This document shows, in pieces, positions 8,503 through 18,315 of a stretch of 64,000 nt of DNA. Below the pieces are notes generated by a model. The model was not told the origin of the DNA, made no database searches, and worked only from the letters and a program-made list of their open reading frames with translations. The translations under genes and the position numbers were made by a program. The DNA is from Nocardia anaemiae NBRC 100462 (GTDB taxonomy: Bacteria; Actinomycetota; Actinomycetes; Mycobacteriales; Mycobacteriaceae). The first letter of the stretch is position 1. Each line of letters begins with the position of its first letter. Location: contig NZ_BDAZ01000001.1 of NCBI RefSeq assembly GCF_001612725.1, forward strand, positions 186,001-250,000, written 5' to 3'.

Positions 8503-9945
8503 GTGGCAGTGAGTCTGTTGGGGAAGGCCGGACACGCATCGGCCGCACACGAATCAGGGTTCGCCGCGCACCGAGCGGGTGTGGACCGACTGTTGGCCAG
8601 TTACCGCGCAATACCCGCGAACGCCAACGTGCGACTGGCCAAGAAGACCTCGAATCTGTTCCGGGCCAGGGCCAAGAACACCGCCCCCGGACTGGATGTT
8701 TCCGGACTCGCGAAGGTCATCGCGGTGGACGCCGATGCCAAGACCGCCGACGTCGCCGGGATGACCACCTACGAGGATCTGGTAGCCGCGACCCTGCCCT
8801 ACGGCCTGGCTCCGCTGGTGGTGCCGCAGCTCAAGACGATCACCCTCGGCGGCGCGGTCACCGGCCTCGGCATCGAATCGAGCTCGTTCCGCAACGGCCT
8901 GCCGCACGAGTCGGTGCTGGAGATGGATGTGCTGACCGGGGCGGGCGAGATCATCACCGCGACCCCGGACGGCGAGCACGCGGACCTGTTCCGCGGCTTC
9001 CCGAACTCCTACGGCACCCTTGGCTATTCGGTCCGCCTGAAGATCGAACTGGAGACCGTCCAGCCCTATGTGGCGCTGCGGCATATCCGCTTCCACGATC
9101 TGCGCGAATTGGAGTCCACGCTCGCCCGGATCGTCACGGACAAGAGCTATGACGGTGAGCGCGTCGACTACCTCGACGGCGTGGTCTTCACCGCCGACGA
9201 AAGCTATCTGACGCTTGGCCGTCAGACCGACGAACCGGGCCCGGTCAGCGACTACACCGGCATGGACATCTACTACCGGTCCATCCAGCATGATTCCGAC
9301 CGGCCCAAACGCGACCGGCTGACCATTCACGACTATCTCTGGCGCTGGGACACCGACTGGTTCTGGTGCTCGCGCGCGTTCGGCGCCCAGAACCCCACGA
9401 TCCGCCGGTTCTGGCCGAAGCGCTACCGGCGCAGCAGCTTCTATTGGAAGCTCATCGCACTCGATCACAAGTACGACATCGGCGACAAACTGGAAGCCCG
9501 CCAGGGCAATCCGCCGCGCGAGCGTGTGGTGCAGGACATCGAAGTTCCGGTCGAGCGGACCGCGGATTTCGTCGAATGGTTCCTGCGCGAAATTCCGATC
9601 GAACCGATCTGGCTGTGCCCGCTGCGACTGCGCGAAAACGGCGCATCGAACGCGGGACGGCCATGGCCGCTGTATCCGCTGCAACCGAACCGTACCTACG
9701 TCAATGTCGGATTCTGGTCCGCGGTGCCGACCGTCGCAGGTCAGCAGGAGGGTAAGGCCAACCGCGCGATCGAACAGACCGTCACCGAGTTCGACGGGCA
9801 CAAATCCCTGTACTCGGATTCGTATTACGGCAAGGATGAATTCGCGGCCCTGTACGGCGGCGAGATCTACACCGATTTGAAGAAGCGCTACGACCCGGAC
9901 CAGCGACTGCTGGATTTGTATTCGAAGGCGGTGCAACGCAAATGA
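8503..9945 (+). CDS. FAD-binding oxidoreductase, probable partner in 10-methyl fatty acid synthesis
   Basis: 480 residues with an N-terminal PCMH-type FAD domain: VIAVDADAKTADVAGMTTYEDL, then TLGGAVTGLGIESSSFRNGL, where the flavin pyrophosphate would bind. The C-terminal half resembles DHCR24-type reductases. The gene overlaps the next methyltransferase by 4 bp (ATGA). In mycobacteria such oxidoreductase/methyltransferase pairs make 10-methyl branched acids from oleoyl chains: the methyltransferase adds a methylene group and the flavoenzyme reduces it. That role is inferred from pairing and family. Start is GTG 8503, with GTG 8509 possible. Confidence 0.85.
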   Translation: MAVSLLGKAGHASAAHESGFAAHRAGVDRLLASYRAIPANANVRLAKKTSNLFRARAKNTAPGLDVSGLAKVIAVDADAKTADVAGMTTYEDLVAATLPYGLAPLVVPQLKTITLGGAVTGLGIESSSFRNGLPHESVLEMDVLTGAGEIITATPDGEHADLFRGFPNSYGTLGYSVRLKIELETVQPYVALRHIRFHDLRELESTLARIVTDKSYDGERVDYLDGVVFTADESYLTLGRQTDEPGPVSDYTGMDIYYRSIQHDSDRPKRDRLTIHDYLWRWDTDWFWCSRAFGAQNPTIRRFWPKRYRRSSFYWKLIALDHKYDIGDKLEARQGNPPRERVVQDIEVPVERTADFVEWFLREIPIEPIWLCPLRLRENGASNAGRPWPLYPLQPNRTYVNVGFWSAVPTVAGQQEGKANRAIEQTVTEFDGHKSLYSDSYYGKDEFAALYGGEIYTDLKKRYDPDQRLLDLYSKAVQRK

Positions 9946-11258
9946 CTACATTCAAGGACCGTTCCGATGTCTTCGCGGACCTCGGGACAAAACTCAGCAT
10001 TGCCGAGATCTTCGAGACGCTGATCGACGGCGAGATTCCGATTCGGCTCACCGCCTACGACGGCAGCACGACCGGGCCACAGGATTCGGAATACAGCCTG
10101 GAGATCAAGACCCCGCGCGGCATCAACTACCTCGCCACCGCACCGGGTGATCTCGGCATGGCCCGCGCCTACATCTCCGGCGATATGACCGCCACCGGCG
10201 TGCACCCCGGCGACCCGTACGACATCCTGAAGGCGATGGACGGCCTGAAGTTCCGTCGACCGTCGGCGCTGGCACTGGTCACCATCGCCCGCTCGCTCGG
10301 GTGGGAGCGGCTCAAGCCGATCGCACCGCCGCCGCAGGAGACGCTGCCGCGCTGGCGCCGGATCGCGCTGGAGGGCCTGCGGCACTCCAAGACTCGCGAT
10401 GCCGAGGCCATCCACCACCACTACGACGTCTCCAACACCTTCTACGAATACGTCCTCGGCCCCTCGATGACCTACACCTGCGCGACCTACGGGGACGAGA
10501 ACTGGACCCTTGAGCAGGCCCAGGAGAACAAGTACCGCTTGGTCTTCGACAAGCTGCGGCTGAAGGAAGGCGACCGACTGCTCGATATCGGCTGCGGCTG
10601 GGGCGGTATGGTGCGCTACGCGGCCAAGCGCGGCGTCAAGGTCATCGGCGCGACCCTATCCGCGGAGCAGGCGGAATGGGCCCAGCAGAAGATCGCCGAA
10701 CAGGGGCTGTCCGATCTCGCCGAGGTGCGCCATTCCGATTACCGCGATATCCCGGAGGTCGGCTTCGACGCCGTCTCCTCGATCGGTCTGACCGAGCACA
10801 TCGGCGTGCACAACTATCCGTTCTACTTCGAATACATCAAGAGCAAGCTGCGCGATGGCGGCCTGTTCCTGAACCACTGCATCACCAGGCCGGACAACAC
10901 CCGGACCACCAAGGCCGGTGACTTCATCGACCGCTACGTCTTCCCGGACGGTGAGCTGATCGGCTCCGGCCGGATCATCTCCGAGATCCAGAATGTCGGC
11001 CTCGAGGTGATGCACGAGGAGAACCTGCGCGAGCACTACGCGCTCACCCTGCACGAATGGTGTAAGAATCTGGTCGCCAACTGGGATGCCTGCGTCGAAG
11101 AGGTCGGCGAGGGCACCGCGAAGGTGTGGGGCCTGTACATGGCCGGTTGCCGACTCGGCTTCCAGCGCAATGTGGTTCAGCTGCACCAGGTGCTCGGCGT
11201 CAAGCTCGGTCCGAACGGCGAATCGGGTCTGCCGCTGCGCCCGTGGTGGCAGCCGTAA
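9942..11258 (+). CDS. Cyclopropane-fatty-acyl-phospholipid synthase-family methyltransferase
   Basis: 438 residues. The N-terminal ~130 residues form the lipid-recognising domain of the CFA synthase family (LATAPGDLGMARAYISGDM). The SAM-dependent domain follows, with the glycine-rich motif LLDIGCGWGGMVRYAAKRG, then VIGATLSAEQAEWAQQ and GLTEHIGVHNY, the active-site segment. The ATG lies inside the stop of the FAD-oxidoreductase gene, implying translational coupling. By family and pairing it probably methylenates or methylates the double bond of an unsaturated acyl chain in membrane phospholipid. A plain cyclopropane synthase is the alternative. Confidence 0.9.
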   Translation: MTTFKDRSDVFADLGTKLSIAEIFETLIDGEIPIRLTAYDGSTTGPQDSEYSLEIKTPRGINYLATAPGDLGMARAYISGDMTATGVHPGDPYDILKAMDGLKFRRPSALALVTIARSLGWERLKPIAPPPQETLPRWRRIALEGLRHSKTRDAEAIHHHYDVSNTFYEYVLGPSMTYTCATYGDENWTLEQAQENKYRLVFDKLRLKEGDRLLDIGCGWGGMVRYAAKRGVKVIGATLSAEQAEWAQQKIAEQGLSDLAEVRHSDYRDIPEVGFDAVSSIGLTEHIGVHNYPFYFEYIKSKLRDGGLFLNHCITRPDNTRTTKAGDFIDRYVFPDGELIGSGRIISEIQNVGLEVMHEENLREHYALTLHEWCKNLVANWDACVEEVGEGTAKVWGLYMAGCRLGFQRNVVQLHQVLGVKLGPNGESGLPLRPWWQP

Positions 11259-11280
11259 TCAGCGACCGATACTGCCCGTC

Positions 11281-14200
11281 CTAGCCCAGGAGTTCATCCA
11301 GGAACAGGGCGGGCAGCGTCGGCTCGCCGGGTTGTCCCGGCGTCGTACGCATTTCGGTGCGCAGCACGCGCAGGATGCCGAGCACGCCGGGTCCCGCATC
11401 CAGAAGCGGCATGGTCCAACCGTGTTCGGCGCAGGTGGCCGCCGCGGGCAGCAGCAGTCCGGTGGCCTCGCCGACCCAGCCGGAGGCGGCCAGACATTCC
11501 GCGAGCAGCAGCACAGTATCCAATTCCGCACGGGGACGGTGCTTTTCGACCATGCGAGCGTGTAGCGCGCGGGCCCGGCGCACCGCGCGATCATCGGCGT
11601 GCAGCTGACGTTCGGCCAGCAGCGCGCGGATCGCGGCGAGCTCCTCCGCCTCGGCGGCCAGCGCCGCCGCGCCCGTCATCCGATGGGCGTGGTGGATGGT
11701 TCCGGAGATATCCGATTCGTATCCGGTCGCGGCGTCGGCGACCCGCCGGGCCGCGGTATCGGTCAGCAATCCCAGGCGCAGCCGTTCGGCGCGGATATGC
11801 GCGGCGAGCCGGATCAGCCTGTTATCGGCGGCGATACGGTCACCCTCGTCGAGCCGGGCTGTGGCGGTGTACAGATCGCCGAGCGCGGCCTTGACCCTGG
11901 CACCGACCACGAAGGTGGAAATCAGAAAGTCCACCGGCCCTACCCGGGTGACCAGCTGATGGCTGTCGTCGAGCAGTCGATCGGCGGTATCCAGATCGCC
12001 GCGGCGGTAACTCAATTCGCCGAGTAGCGCCGCGGCGACCCGGACCGCATCGGAGCGCGGTCCCGACTTCTCCCGCGCGGTCTGCCACGCCTGCTGGAAA
12101 CAACTTGTGGCAGTGGCGATATCGAGCTGTTCATAGGCCGCGGCACCCGTGCCGCACAATCCGAATACCTCGCCGAGCGGATCCTTGGACCGGGCGTGAT
12201 ACGGCTGCGCCCATTCCTGGATTTCGCGCGCACCGTCGAAATCGAATTCGCAAAGGCGCACGAACGACGTCAGATTCGCGGCGGTCGATACGGTCCAGGC
12301 GGGTAGTTCATCGGGTTTCTCCATGCATTCGGCCACCCGATCGAGCACGCCCTCAGTATGGTCACGCGCGATCTGATCCGCCGCCGCGAGCACCACGGCC
12401 TGGCAGCGCTGCCGATCCGCATCGTCATCGGTGGACGAGCCGCGCGCCAGCACATTGGACAGTCGGCCCAAGGCCGCGCGCGCCGCGGCGGGCTGCTGCA
12501 GATTCACATTCGCCCTGGCCACGGCCATCAGGAGTTTGGAACGCGAAGCCACCTGCTGCACCGGCAGTTTCGATACCGTCCCGAGCAGCGTGGCGAGGCG
12601 GGACTTATCGATCAGGTCCATGCCGCCGCTCTCGAGTAGATCCAGCGCCATCTTCAGATCCGTCGCCGCGAGGGCGTGATCGACCGACTTGCGCAGCAAA
12701 TTATGTTCGGCATACCAGCGAGACGCCTTGCGGTGCAATGCCTTCAACCTGGCCGGATCGGCGCGCTCCAACCGCGCCCGCAGATGTTCGGCGAACAGCG
12801 GCTGCATCCGGAACCACTCGGGATCATGCGCGATCCGCCGGACGAACAACTCGCGCTGTTCGGCCTGCTCGAGCAGCGATTCCCCGTCCGGCTGCTCCGA
12901 AAGCGCCGAGGCCAGCGAACCGCTGACCCGCTCGGTGATCGAAATCGAGGTCAGGAAGTCGAGCATCTTGGGTTCGAGCGCGTCCAGGACGTTCTCGGCC
13001 AGATATTCGCGGATGCCGTGACTGCCCTCGGCGAGATTCGCGATCAAACGATCCGGATCGACATTGCCGCGCAACGACAAACTCACCAATTGCACCGCGG
13101 CAGGCCAGCCGTCGGTGGCCGTGTGGATCGCATCGATCTGGTTATCGGTGAGCGCGAAGCCATTGCGCTGCACCAGGATTTCCTCGGTCTCCGCGGTGGT
13201 CAGGCGCAAGGCCGAGGAGCCTATCTCGACCAGTTCGTCGTGCACCCGCATCCGGCTGGTCGGCAAACCCGACTGCTCCCGGCTGGTCACCACGAAGCGC
13301 AGATGGTGACATCCGTTGTCCAACAACCCATCCATCGCCCGCCGCGCACCCGAATCGGTGACCCGGTGCCAGTCGTCCACTATCACCACGACGGTGGTTC
13401 CGCTGGCGTGGATCTCATCGATCAGCGTGGCGATGACATAGGCGACCGCATCGGCGGGCCGTTCCTCGAGCACCTGATCCAAACCCTCGCCGATATCCGG
13501 GCGGACCCGGCGGATCGCCTGGATGAGATGGGCCAGGAACCAGATCTCGTTGTCGTCGTCCTGGTCCACACCGAGCCAGGCCACCGGGACCCCGCCATCG
13601 GCCAGCTCATTTCGCCATTGCGCGGCCACCGTGCTCTTGCCGAATCCGGCCGGTGCGTGGATCAGCGCGAGTCGGCGGCGGCCACCGGCGCGCAGCGTGT
13701 CGAGCAGGCGCGGGCGCGGCACCGGTTCGCGGGCGGGGGTCGGCGGACGAAATTTCGTCGCCGCTGTCGGGGGCAGGGTCGGCGCCGAGGTCGAGATGGC
13801 CGGGTGCTGGGATACCGCGGGACGCAATGTCAACGGCCAACTGCGGCGCGCGGTAACCGCCGGTCGCGTCACCGTCACGTCGGCCGCGTTCGGATGTTCG
13901 GTCTCCTCCGGCGCCACCACCGAGGTATCCAGCAGCGCCATCTCATCGGGCATCTGATCGTGCTCGCGCTGCACGGTGCGCAGCAGCTCGCCGAACTCGA
14001 AAGCCGAAGCAGGCCGGTTTGCCGGATCGGTGTCCATCGCATGCTGGATGGCTTCGGCGACATCGTCGGGGATGTCGGGGCCGTGCAGATCCGGCACCGG
14101 CTGGGTGGTGATCCGCAGGAATTGCGCGACGACCTTCTCCCCCGATTGCCGTTCGAAGGCGGCATGACCGGTCAGCAGGGCGAACAGCGTCGAGCCGAGT

Positions 14201-14862
14201 CCGTACACATCGGAGCGGACGGTGGGATCGTCGCCCTTGAGCACCTCGGGCGCGGTGAAGGCGGGCGAGCCGGTGATCAAACTGCTGGAAGTACGGAAAC
14301 CGCCCGGAATCCTGGCGATTCCGAAATCCGTCAACTGCGGTTCGCCGTACGCGCTGAGCAGGACATTCGCCGGTTTGACGTCGCGATGCAGAATCTGGGC
14401 CCGATGCGCGCTCTCGATCGCGCCCGCCAGCTTCACCCCGGCCCGCAGGGAGTCCGCCCAAGTGAGCGGGCCCTGGTCCCGAATGAGCTTTTCGAGCGAG
14501 CCGCGGGTGCAGAAGGGCATCACGATGAACGGCTGACCGGTCGGGGTGACATCGACCTGCAGGATGTCGACGATATTCGGATGGCCGGACAACCGGCCCA
14601 TCGCCTGCTCCTCGCGCAGGAATCGTTCCCGGCTCTCGGCATCGATCTCCGAGGAGAGCACCTTGACCGCGACGACCCGGTCCAATGCGTACTGGACACA
14701 GCGGTACACCACCCCGAACCCGCCCCGGCCGATCTCGACCGCATCCGACAGTCCCATCGCCTCCAACTCGTCGACGATATCGATGGGCGCATGTCGCTGT
14801 GTGTCCGATTCGGCCGGATTCGATCCGGCGTTTGCCTTGCCCGAACGCATCTGTGGATTCAT
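11281..14862 (-). CDS. PknK-like serine/threonine kinase fused to MalT-type ATPase
   Basis: 1193 residues with two units. Residues ~35-300 are a Hanks-type kinase: glycine loop GRGGFGVVY, VAVKVL lysine, catalytic loop HRDVKPANVL, DFG, and an activation segment ending in SPAFTAPEVL. After a Pro/Thr-rich linker comes a STAND-type ATPase with Walker A APAGFGKST and Walker B VVVIVDDWHR, then a long TPR-like alpha-helical C-terminus (ADRLLDDSHQLV and similar). No C-terminal LuxR helix-turn-helix is present. This is the architecture of mycobacterial PknK, which couples signalling to transcription and growth adaptation. No transmembrane segment is seen, so it is cytoplasmic. Confidence 0.92.
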   Translation of the reverse strand: MNPQMRSGKANAGSNPAESDTQRHAPIDIVDELEAMGLSDAVEIGRGGFGVVYRCVQYALDRVVAVKVLSSEIDAESRERFLREEQAMGRLSGHPNIVDILQVDVTPTGQPFIVMPFCTRGSLEKLIRDQGPLTWADSLRAGVKLAGAIESAHRAQILHRDVKPANVLLSAYGEPQLTDFGIARIPGGFRTSSSLITGSPAFTAPEVLKGDDPTVRSDVYGLGSTLFALLTGHAAFERQSGEKVVAQFLRITTQPVPDLHGPDIPDDVAEAIQHAMDTDPANRPASAFEFGELLRTVQREHDQMPDEMALLDTSVVAPEETEHPNAADVTVTRPAVTARRSWPLTLRPAVSQHPAISTSAPTLPPTAATKFRPPTPAREPVPRPRLLDTLRAGGRRRLALIHAPAGFGKSTVAAQWRNELADGGVPVAWLGVDQDDDNEIWFLAHLIQAIRRVRPDIGEGLDQVLEERPADAVAYVIATLIDEIHASGTTVVVIVDDWHRVTDSGARRAMDGLLDNGCHHLRFVVTSREQSGLPTSRMRVHDELVEIGSSALRLTTAETEEILVQRNGFALTDNQIDAIHTATDGWPAAVQLVSLSLRGNVDPDRLIANLAEGSHGIREYLAENVLDALEPKMLDFLTSISITERVSGSLASALSEQPDGESLLEQAEQRELFVRRIAHDPEWFRMQPLFAEHLRARLERADPARLKALHRKASRWYAEHNLLRKSVDHALAATDLKMALDLLESGGMDLIDKSRLATLLGTVSKLPVQQVASRSKLLMAVARANVNLQQPAAARAALGRLSNVLARGSSTDDDADRQRCQAVVLAAADQIARDHTEGVLDRVAECMEKPDELPAWTVSTAANLTSFVRLCEFDFDGAREIQEWAQPYHARSKDPLGEVFGLCGTGAAAYEQLDIATATSCFQQAWQTAREKSGPRSDAVRVAAALLGELSYRRGDLDTADRLLDDSHQLVTRVGPVDFLISTFVVGARVKAALGDLYTATARLDEGDRIAADNRLIRLAAHIRAERLRLGLLTDTAARRVADAATGYESDISGTIHHAHRMTGAAALAAEAEELAAIRALLAERQLHADDRAVRRARALHARMVEKHRPRAELDTVLLLAECLAASGWVGEATGLLLPAAATCAEHGWTMPLLDAGPGVLGILRVLRTEMRTTPGQPGEPTLPALFLDELLG

Positions 14863-15030
14863 GTGACCACCTCGAATTCACATCGAATCGGCGTCACCGG
14901 CGACCGAGAAACACACGGACATCGGGCATCGCGAAACGATCTCGCGATGCCCGATATGTCACGCATACTCCAACGTAGCGCGGTATCAACCCCAGTGGGT
15001 GGCTTTCCAAACAGCCTGGCTCCAGCGGCC

Positions 15031-15471
15031 TCAGCGCTCGGCAGCCGGGCGGGCGGCGGGGGTGGACAGGTAGGTGATGCGTTCCATGAGCTTGTTGCGC
15101 TTGGTGTTCTGGAACGCGGCGATCAGCCAGCGACCGTCGCGACGGACCATGGTGTAGGTCTGGGTCTTGGTGAGCTGCTTCGGCTTGCCCTTGTAGGTGT
15201 CGCCGTGGCTGTTGACCACCGCGGTGTCGGGGCCGTAGAAGCGGATGTCGACGATGTCGTCGGCCAGCCGGGTGCCCTTCAGGACGCTGCCGAACAGGGC
15301 GCGATGCGAGGCGACGATATCGGCGCGACCGCGGTAGAGGGTGCCGAGAAAGCTTGTGTAAGTGGCGTCTTCGGTAAAGACGGTGCCGTAGGCGTCGGCA
15401 TCGCCGCGGCCCCAAGCGTCGACCAATTCCGCGAGTACGGCCTCGATCGCTTGGGTGTCATTGCTGTTCAT
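15031..15471 (-). CDS. SnoaL/SgcJ-like nuclear-transport-factor-2 fold protein
   Basis: 146 residues, matching the SgcJ/EcaC or DUF4440 type of NTF2-like protein: IEAVLAELVDAWGRGDADAY, FTEDATYTSFLGTLYRGRADI, and a closing WLIAAFQNTKRN. ATG 15471 is chosen because GGAGGACGAA precedes it, while the upstream ATG 15483 lies before that ribosome-binding site. Such proteins are small cone-shaped enzymes or binding proteins; the substrate is unknown. It is divergent from a MarR regulator, and three shared operators lie between them, so it is very probably the regulated target. Confidence 0.85.
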   Translation of the reverse strand: MNSNDTQAIEAVLAELVDAWGRGDADAYGTVFTEDATYTSFLGTLYRGRADIVASHRALFGSVLKGTRLADDIVDIRFYGPDTAVVNSHGDTYKGKPKQLTKTQTYTMVRRDGRWLIAAFQNTKRNKLMERITYLSTPAARPAAER

Positions 15472-15490
15472 TTCGTCCTCCATGCTAGAT

Positions 15491-15541
15491 TTCTTCTTAG
15501 AAGAGCTTTCTTCGTTTAAGAAGTTTCTTCGTTGAAGAAGA
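15491..15541. promoter_or_regulatory. Triple 17-bp operator array between SnoaL and MarR genes
   Basis: Three consecutive 17-bp units read TTCTTCTTAGAAGAGCT, TTCTTCGTTTAAGAAGT and TTCTTCGTTGAAGAAGA, starting at 15491, 15508 and 15525. Each is a palindrome (TTCTTC-NNN-GAAGAA type), the third one perfect. The exact 17-bp period fills almost the whole intergenic space. It sits between divergent genes, one of which encodes a MarR repressor, so it is the likely autoregulatory and target operator. Confidence 0.8.
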
Positions 15542-15550
15542 GATTAGAAG

Positions 15551-16015
15551 ATGGAGGTATCCGTGTCAACACCGCCGATGCGCAAGGACGCGAGCCAGGT
15601 CTACCGCCGCTACCTCAGCGCGGTCATGCTGCACGGACAGGCAGGCGCGCGCGCCGTCGACCTGGGCGCGACGGACCTCTACGCCCTGAACATCCTGGAA
15701 CTCAACGGCGCCATGACGCCCGGCGAACTGGGCGCGCGCAGCGGTCTGACCACCGGTCCGACCACTCGTCTCATCGATCGTCTGGAAGACGCGGGCTATG
15801 TACGCCGCGTCCCGGTCCCCGGCGACCGCCGCAAGGTCATCGTCGAATTGATCGACAAGCCAGCCGATCTCGACGAGATCCTGGCCCCCGCCCGCCGCGC
15901 CATCGGCGAAATCATCGGCAGCTATTCACCCGAACAGCGCGAAGTGCTCTTCGACTACTTCACCCGCGCCGCCGACGCGTACTACCAGGCCGCCGAGGAC
16001 CTGCGCCCCAGCTGA
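15551..16015 (+). CDS. MarR-family transcriptional regulator
   Basis: 154 residues. The winged helix is clear: DLYALNILELNGAMTPGELGARSGLTTG, the recognition helix (PTTRLIDRLEDAGYV), and the wing RVPVPGDRRKVIVELID. Flanking N- and C-terminal helices would form the dimer interface. The start ATG 15551 follows the operator array directly, and part of the third operator lies where the ribosome-binding site would be expected. The likely function is ligand-responsive repression of itself and of the divergent SnoaL-like gene. Confidence 0.92.
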   Translation: MEVSVSTPPMRKDASQVYRRYLSAVMLHGQAGARAVDLGATDLYALNILELNGAMTPGELGARSGLTTGPTTRLIDRLEDAGYVRRVPVPGDRRKVIVELIDKPADLDEILAPARRAIGEIIGSYSPEQREVLFDYFTRAADAYYQAAEDLRPS

Positions 16016-16070
16016 AACGCCGCGACCACTGGACAACCGGTGCCACGATCGCCGACGCCCGAAACGGCGA

Positions 16071-16103
16071 AAGCCCGCCACCGCGAAATGCGGTGACGGG
16101 CTT
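16071..16103. terminator. Terminator hairpin between convergent marR and fadB
   Basis: AAGCCCGCCACCGC and GCGGTGACGGGCTT pair around a GAAAT loop with a single mismatch. It is placed between convergent stops and can serve both genes. Confidence 0.7.
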
Positions 16104-16126
16104 GCCGTCAGTGAGTTGCCGCGAGA

Positions 16127-18277
16127 CTACTTGCGCAGCGAGGCTGGGACCTCGAAACGCTCGCCGTAGGTCTTGGCGAGGTAGTCGGCGCGCTCGACGA
16201 AGGCCGCCTGGCCGCCCGGGTAACCGACGATGAACTGGTGCACACCACCGGTCCAGGCCGGGAAGCCGATGCCGAAGATCGAGCCGATATTGGCGTCGGC
16301 GGTGGTGGTGAGCACACCCTCGTCGAAGCACTTCTGGGTCTCGATCGCCTCGATGAACAGCATGCGGTCGATCAGATCCTGCAGCGGCGCACCGAAACCG
16401 GCGGTGGTCTTGAAGTGCTCGCGTAGTCCGGGCCACAGGCCGAGGCGCTTGCCGTCCTCGTCGTACTCGTAGAAACCGGCCTTGCCCAGACGACCCGGGC
16501 GACCCTGCTCGACCAGGTAGTCGATGACATCCTGGGCCGGATGCCGCTTCACACCGAGGGTGTTGTCACCCTTCTCGGCGGCCTCGAGGGTCTCCTTGGC
16601 GATCTTCTGCATCAGCGTCAGGTTCAGCTCGTCCGACAGCTGCAGCGGCGCGGCCGGGTAGCCCGCCTGCAGACCGGCCTGCTCGATGGTCGCGGGCTCG
16701 ATGCCCTCGTTCAGCATGGCGATCGCCTCGTTGACGAAGGTGCCGATCACGCGCGAGGTGAAGAAGCCGCGGCTGTCGTTGACGACGATCGGGGTCTTCT
16801 TGATCGCGAGGGTGTAGTCGAACACCCTGGCCAGCGCCTCATCGGAGGTCTTCTCACCCTTGATGATCTCCACCAGCGGCATCTTGTCGACCGGCGAGAA
16901 GAAGTGGATGCCGATGAAGTCCTCCTGGCGCTTCACACCGGTCGCCAGACCGGTGATCGGCAGAGTGGAGGTGTTGGAGCCGAGCAGCGCGTCCGGGGTG
17001 ACGATGTCCTCGATCTCCTGGAACACCTTGTGCTTGAGCTCGGTGTTCTCGAAGACCGCCTCGATGACGAAGTCGACACCGGCGAAGTCGGCGGCGTCCG
17101 CGCTCGGGGTGATCCGGTCGAGCAGCGCCTTGGACTTCTCCTCGGTGGTCTTGCCGCGCGAGAGGGCCTTGGCCTCGATCTTCTCGGAGTAGTTCTTACC
17201 GCGCTCGGCCGCCTCGATGGTGACGTCCTTCAGCACGACCTCGTAGCCCGCCTTGGCCGAGACGTAGGCGATGCCCGCGCCCATCATGCCCGCGCCGAGC
17301 ACGCCGACCTTGCGGATCTCCTTCTTCGGGACATCCTTTGGCCGCGAACCACCGTTGTTGATCGACTGCAGGTCGAAGAAGAACGCCTGGATCATGTTCT
17401 TCGCGACCGGGCCGGTCAGCAGCGAGACGAAGTAGCGCGATTCGATCAGCGACGCGTTGTCGATGTCGACCTGCGAACCCTCGACCGCGGCCGCCATGAT
17501 GGCGCGCGGTGCGGGCATGTTGGTGCCCTTGAGCTGCTTGCGCAGGTTGGCCGGGAAGGCCGGGAGGTTGGCGGCGAAGGCCGGGCTGGACGGAGTGCCG
17601 CCCGGAATCTTGAAGCCCTTCTTGTCCCACGGCTGCACGCCGCCCTCGGGGTTGGCCTTGATCCACGCCTTGGCGGCGGGCACCAGCTCCTCGACCGAGC
17701 CGACGACCTCGTTGATCAGGCCGAGCTCCTTGGCCTTGGCCGGACGGTACTTGTTGCCCTGCAGCAGGAACTGCATGAGCGCGCCCTGCAGGCCGAACAT
17801 GCGCACGGTGCGGATGACACCGCCACCGGCGGGCAACAGGCCCAGGGTCGCCTCGGGCAGGCCGAGCTGCACGCCCGGCACATCCGCGGCAATCCGGTAG
17901 TGGGTCGCCAGGGTGATCTCCAGGCCGCCACCGAGGGCGGCGCCGTTGATCGCCGAGACAACCGGCTTGCCCAGGGTCTCCAGCCGACGCAGCGCCGACT
18001 TGATGGTGCCGAGCTCCTCCATGAGGGCCTGGCCGTCTTCCGGGCCGACCTTCATCATGTTCTTCAGGTCGCCGCCCGCGAAGAAGGTCTTCTTCGCCGA
18101 GGTGATCACCACGCCGGTGATGCTGTCCTTCTCGGCCTCGAGCCGGTCGACGGTGGCGGTCATCGACTTCTTGTACAGCTCGTTCATCGTGTTGGCGCCC
18201 TGGTTCGGGTCGTCCATCGTCAAAACGACGATGCCGTCCGAATCCTGCTCCCAACCGATCATGTTGGTCTCACTCAC
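16127..18277 (-). CDS. fadB: FadB: enoyl-CoA hydratase / 3-hydroxyacyl-CoA dehydrogenase
   Basis: 716 residues from GTG 18277 (VSETNMIGWEQDSDG), which has AAGGAG about 10 bp upstream. The N-terminal crotonase domain shows AINGAALGGGLEITLA and the oxyanion region FAGGDLKNM. The second half is the NAD-dependent dehydrogenase with VGVLGAGMMGAGIAYVSA and the helical C-terminal domain. It carries out two successive beta-oxidation steps on acyl-CoA. It lies 38 bp downstream of fadA in the same direction, so the two should form the trifunctional alpha2beta2 complex seen for mycobacterial FadB/FadA. Confidence 0.96.
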   Translation of the reverse strand: MSETNMIGWEQDSDGIVVLTMDDPNQGANTMNELYKKSMTATVDRLEAEKDSITGVVITSAKKTFFAGGDLKNMMKVGPEDGQALMEELGTIKSALRRLETLGKPVVSAINGAALGGGLEITLATHYRIAADVPGVQLGLPEATLGLLPAGGGVIRTVRMFGLQGALMQFLLQGNKYRPAKAKELGLINEVVGSVEELVPAAKAWIKANPEGGVQPWDKKGFKIPGGTPSSPAFAANLPAFPANLRKQLKGTNMPAPRAIMAAAVEGSQVDIDNASLIESRYFVSLLTGPVAKNMIQAFFFDLQSINNGGSRPKDVPKKEIRKVGVLGAGMMGAGIAYVSAKAGYEVVLKDVTIEAAERGKNYSEKIEAKALSRGKTTEEKSKALLDRITPSADAADFAGVDFVIEAVFENTELKHKVFQEIEDIVTPDALLGSNTSTLPITGLATGVKRQEDFIGIHFFSPVDKMPLVEIIKGEKTSDEALARVFDYTLAIKKTPIVVNDSRGFFTSRVIGTFVNEAIAMLNEGIEPATIEQAGLQAGYPAAPLQLSDELNLTLMQKIAKETLEAAEKGDNTLGVKRHPAQDVIDYLVEQGRPGRLGKAGFYEYDEDGKRLGLWPGLREHFKTTAGFGAPLQDLIDRMLFIEAIETQKCFDEGVLTTTADANIGSIFGIGFPAWTGGVHQFIVGYPGGQAAFVERADYLAKTYGERFEVPASLRK

Positions 18278-18315
18278 AGCTCTGTGTCTCCTTGAATTCT
18301 CAGCTGTCGGTTGGG

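Noticed and set aside
12676..15519. A 947-codon open frame on the plus strand
   Set aside because: It lies antisense to the clear kinase/ATPase gene on the minus strand, has no recognisable domain, and is a high-GC shadow frame.
16541..18295. A 584-codon open frame on the plus strand
   Set aside because: It is the antisense shadow of fadB, whose catalytic motifs are intact; its composition (DRLVDEG repeats) is typical of a reverse-frame artefact.
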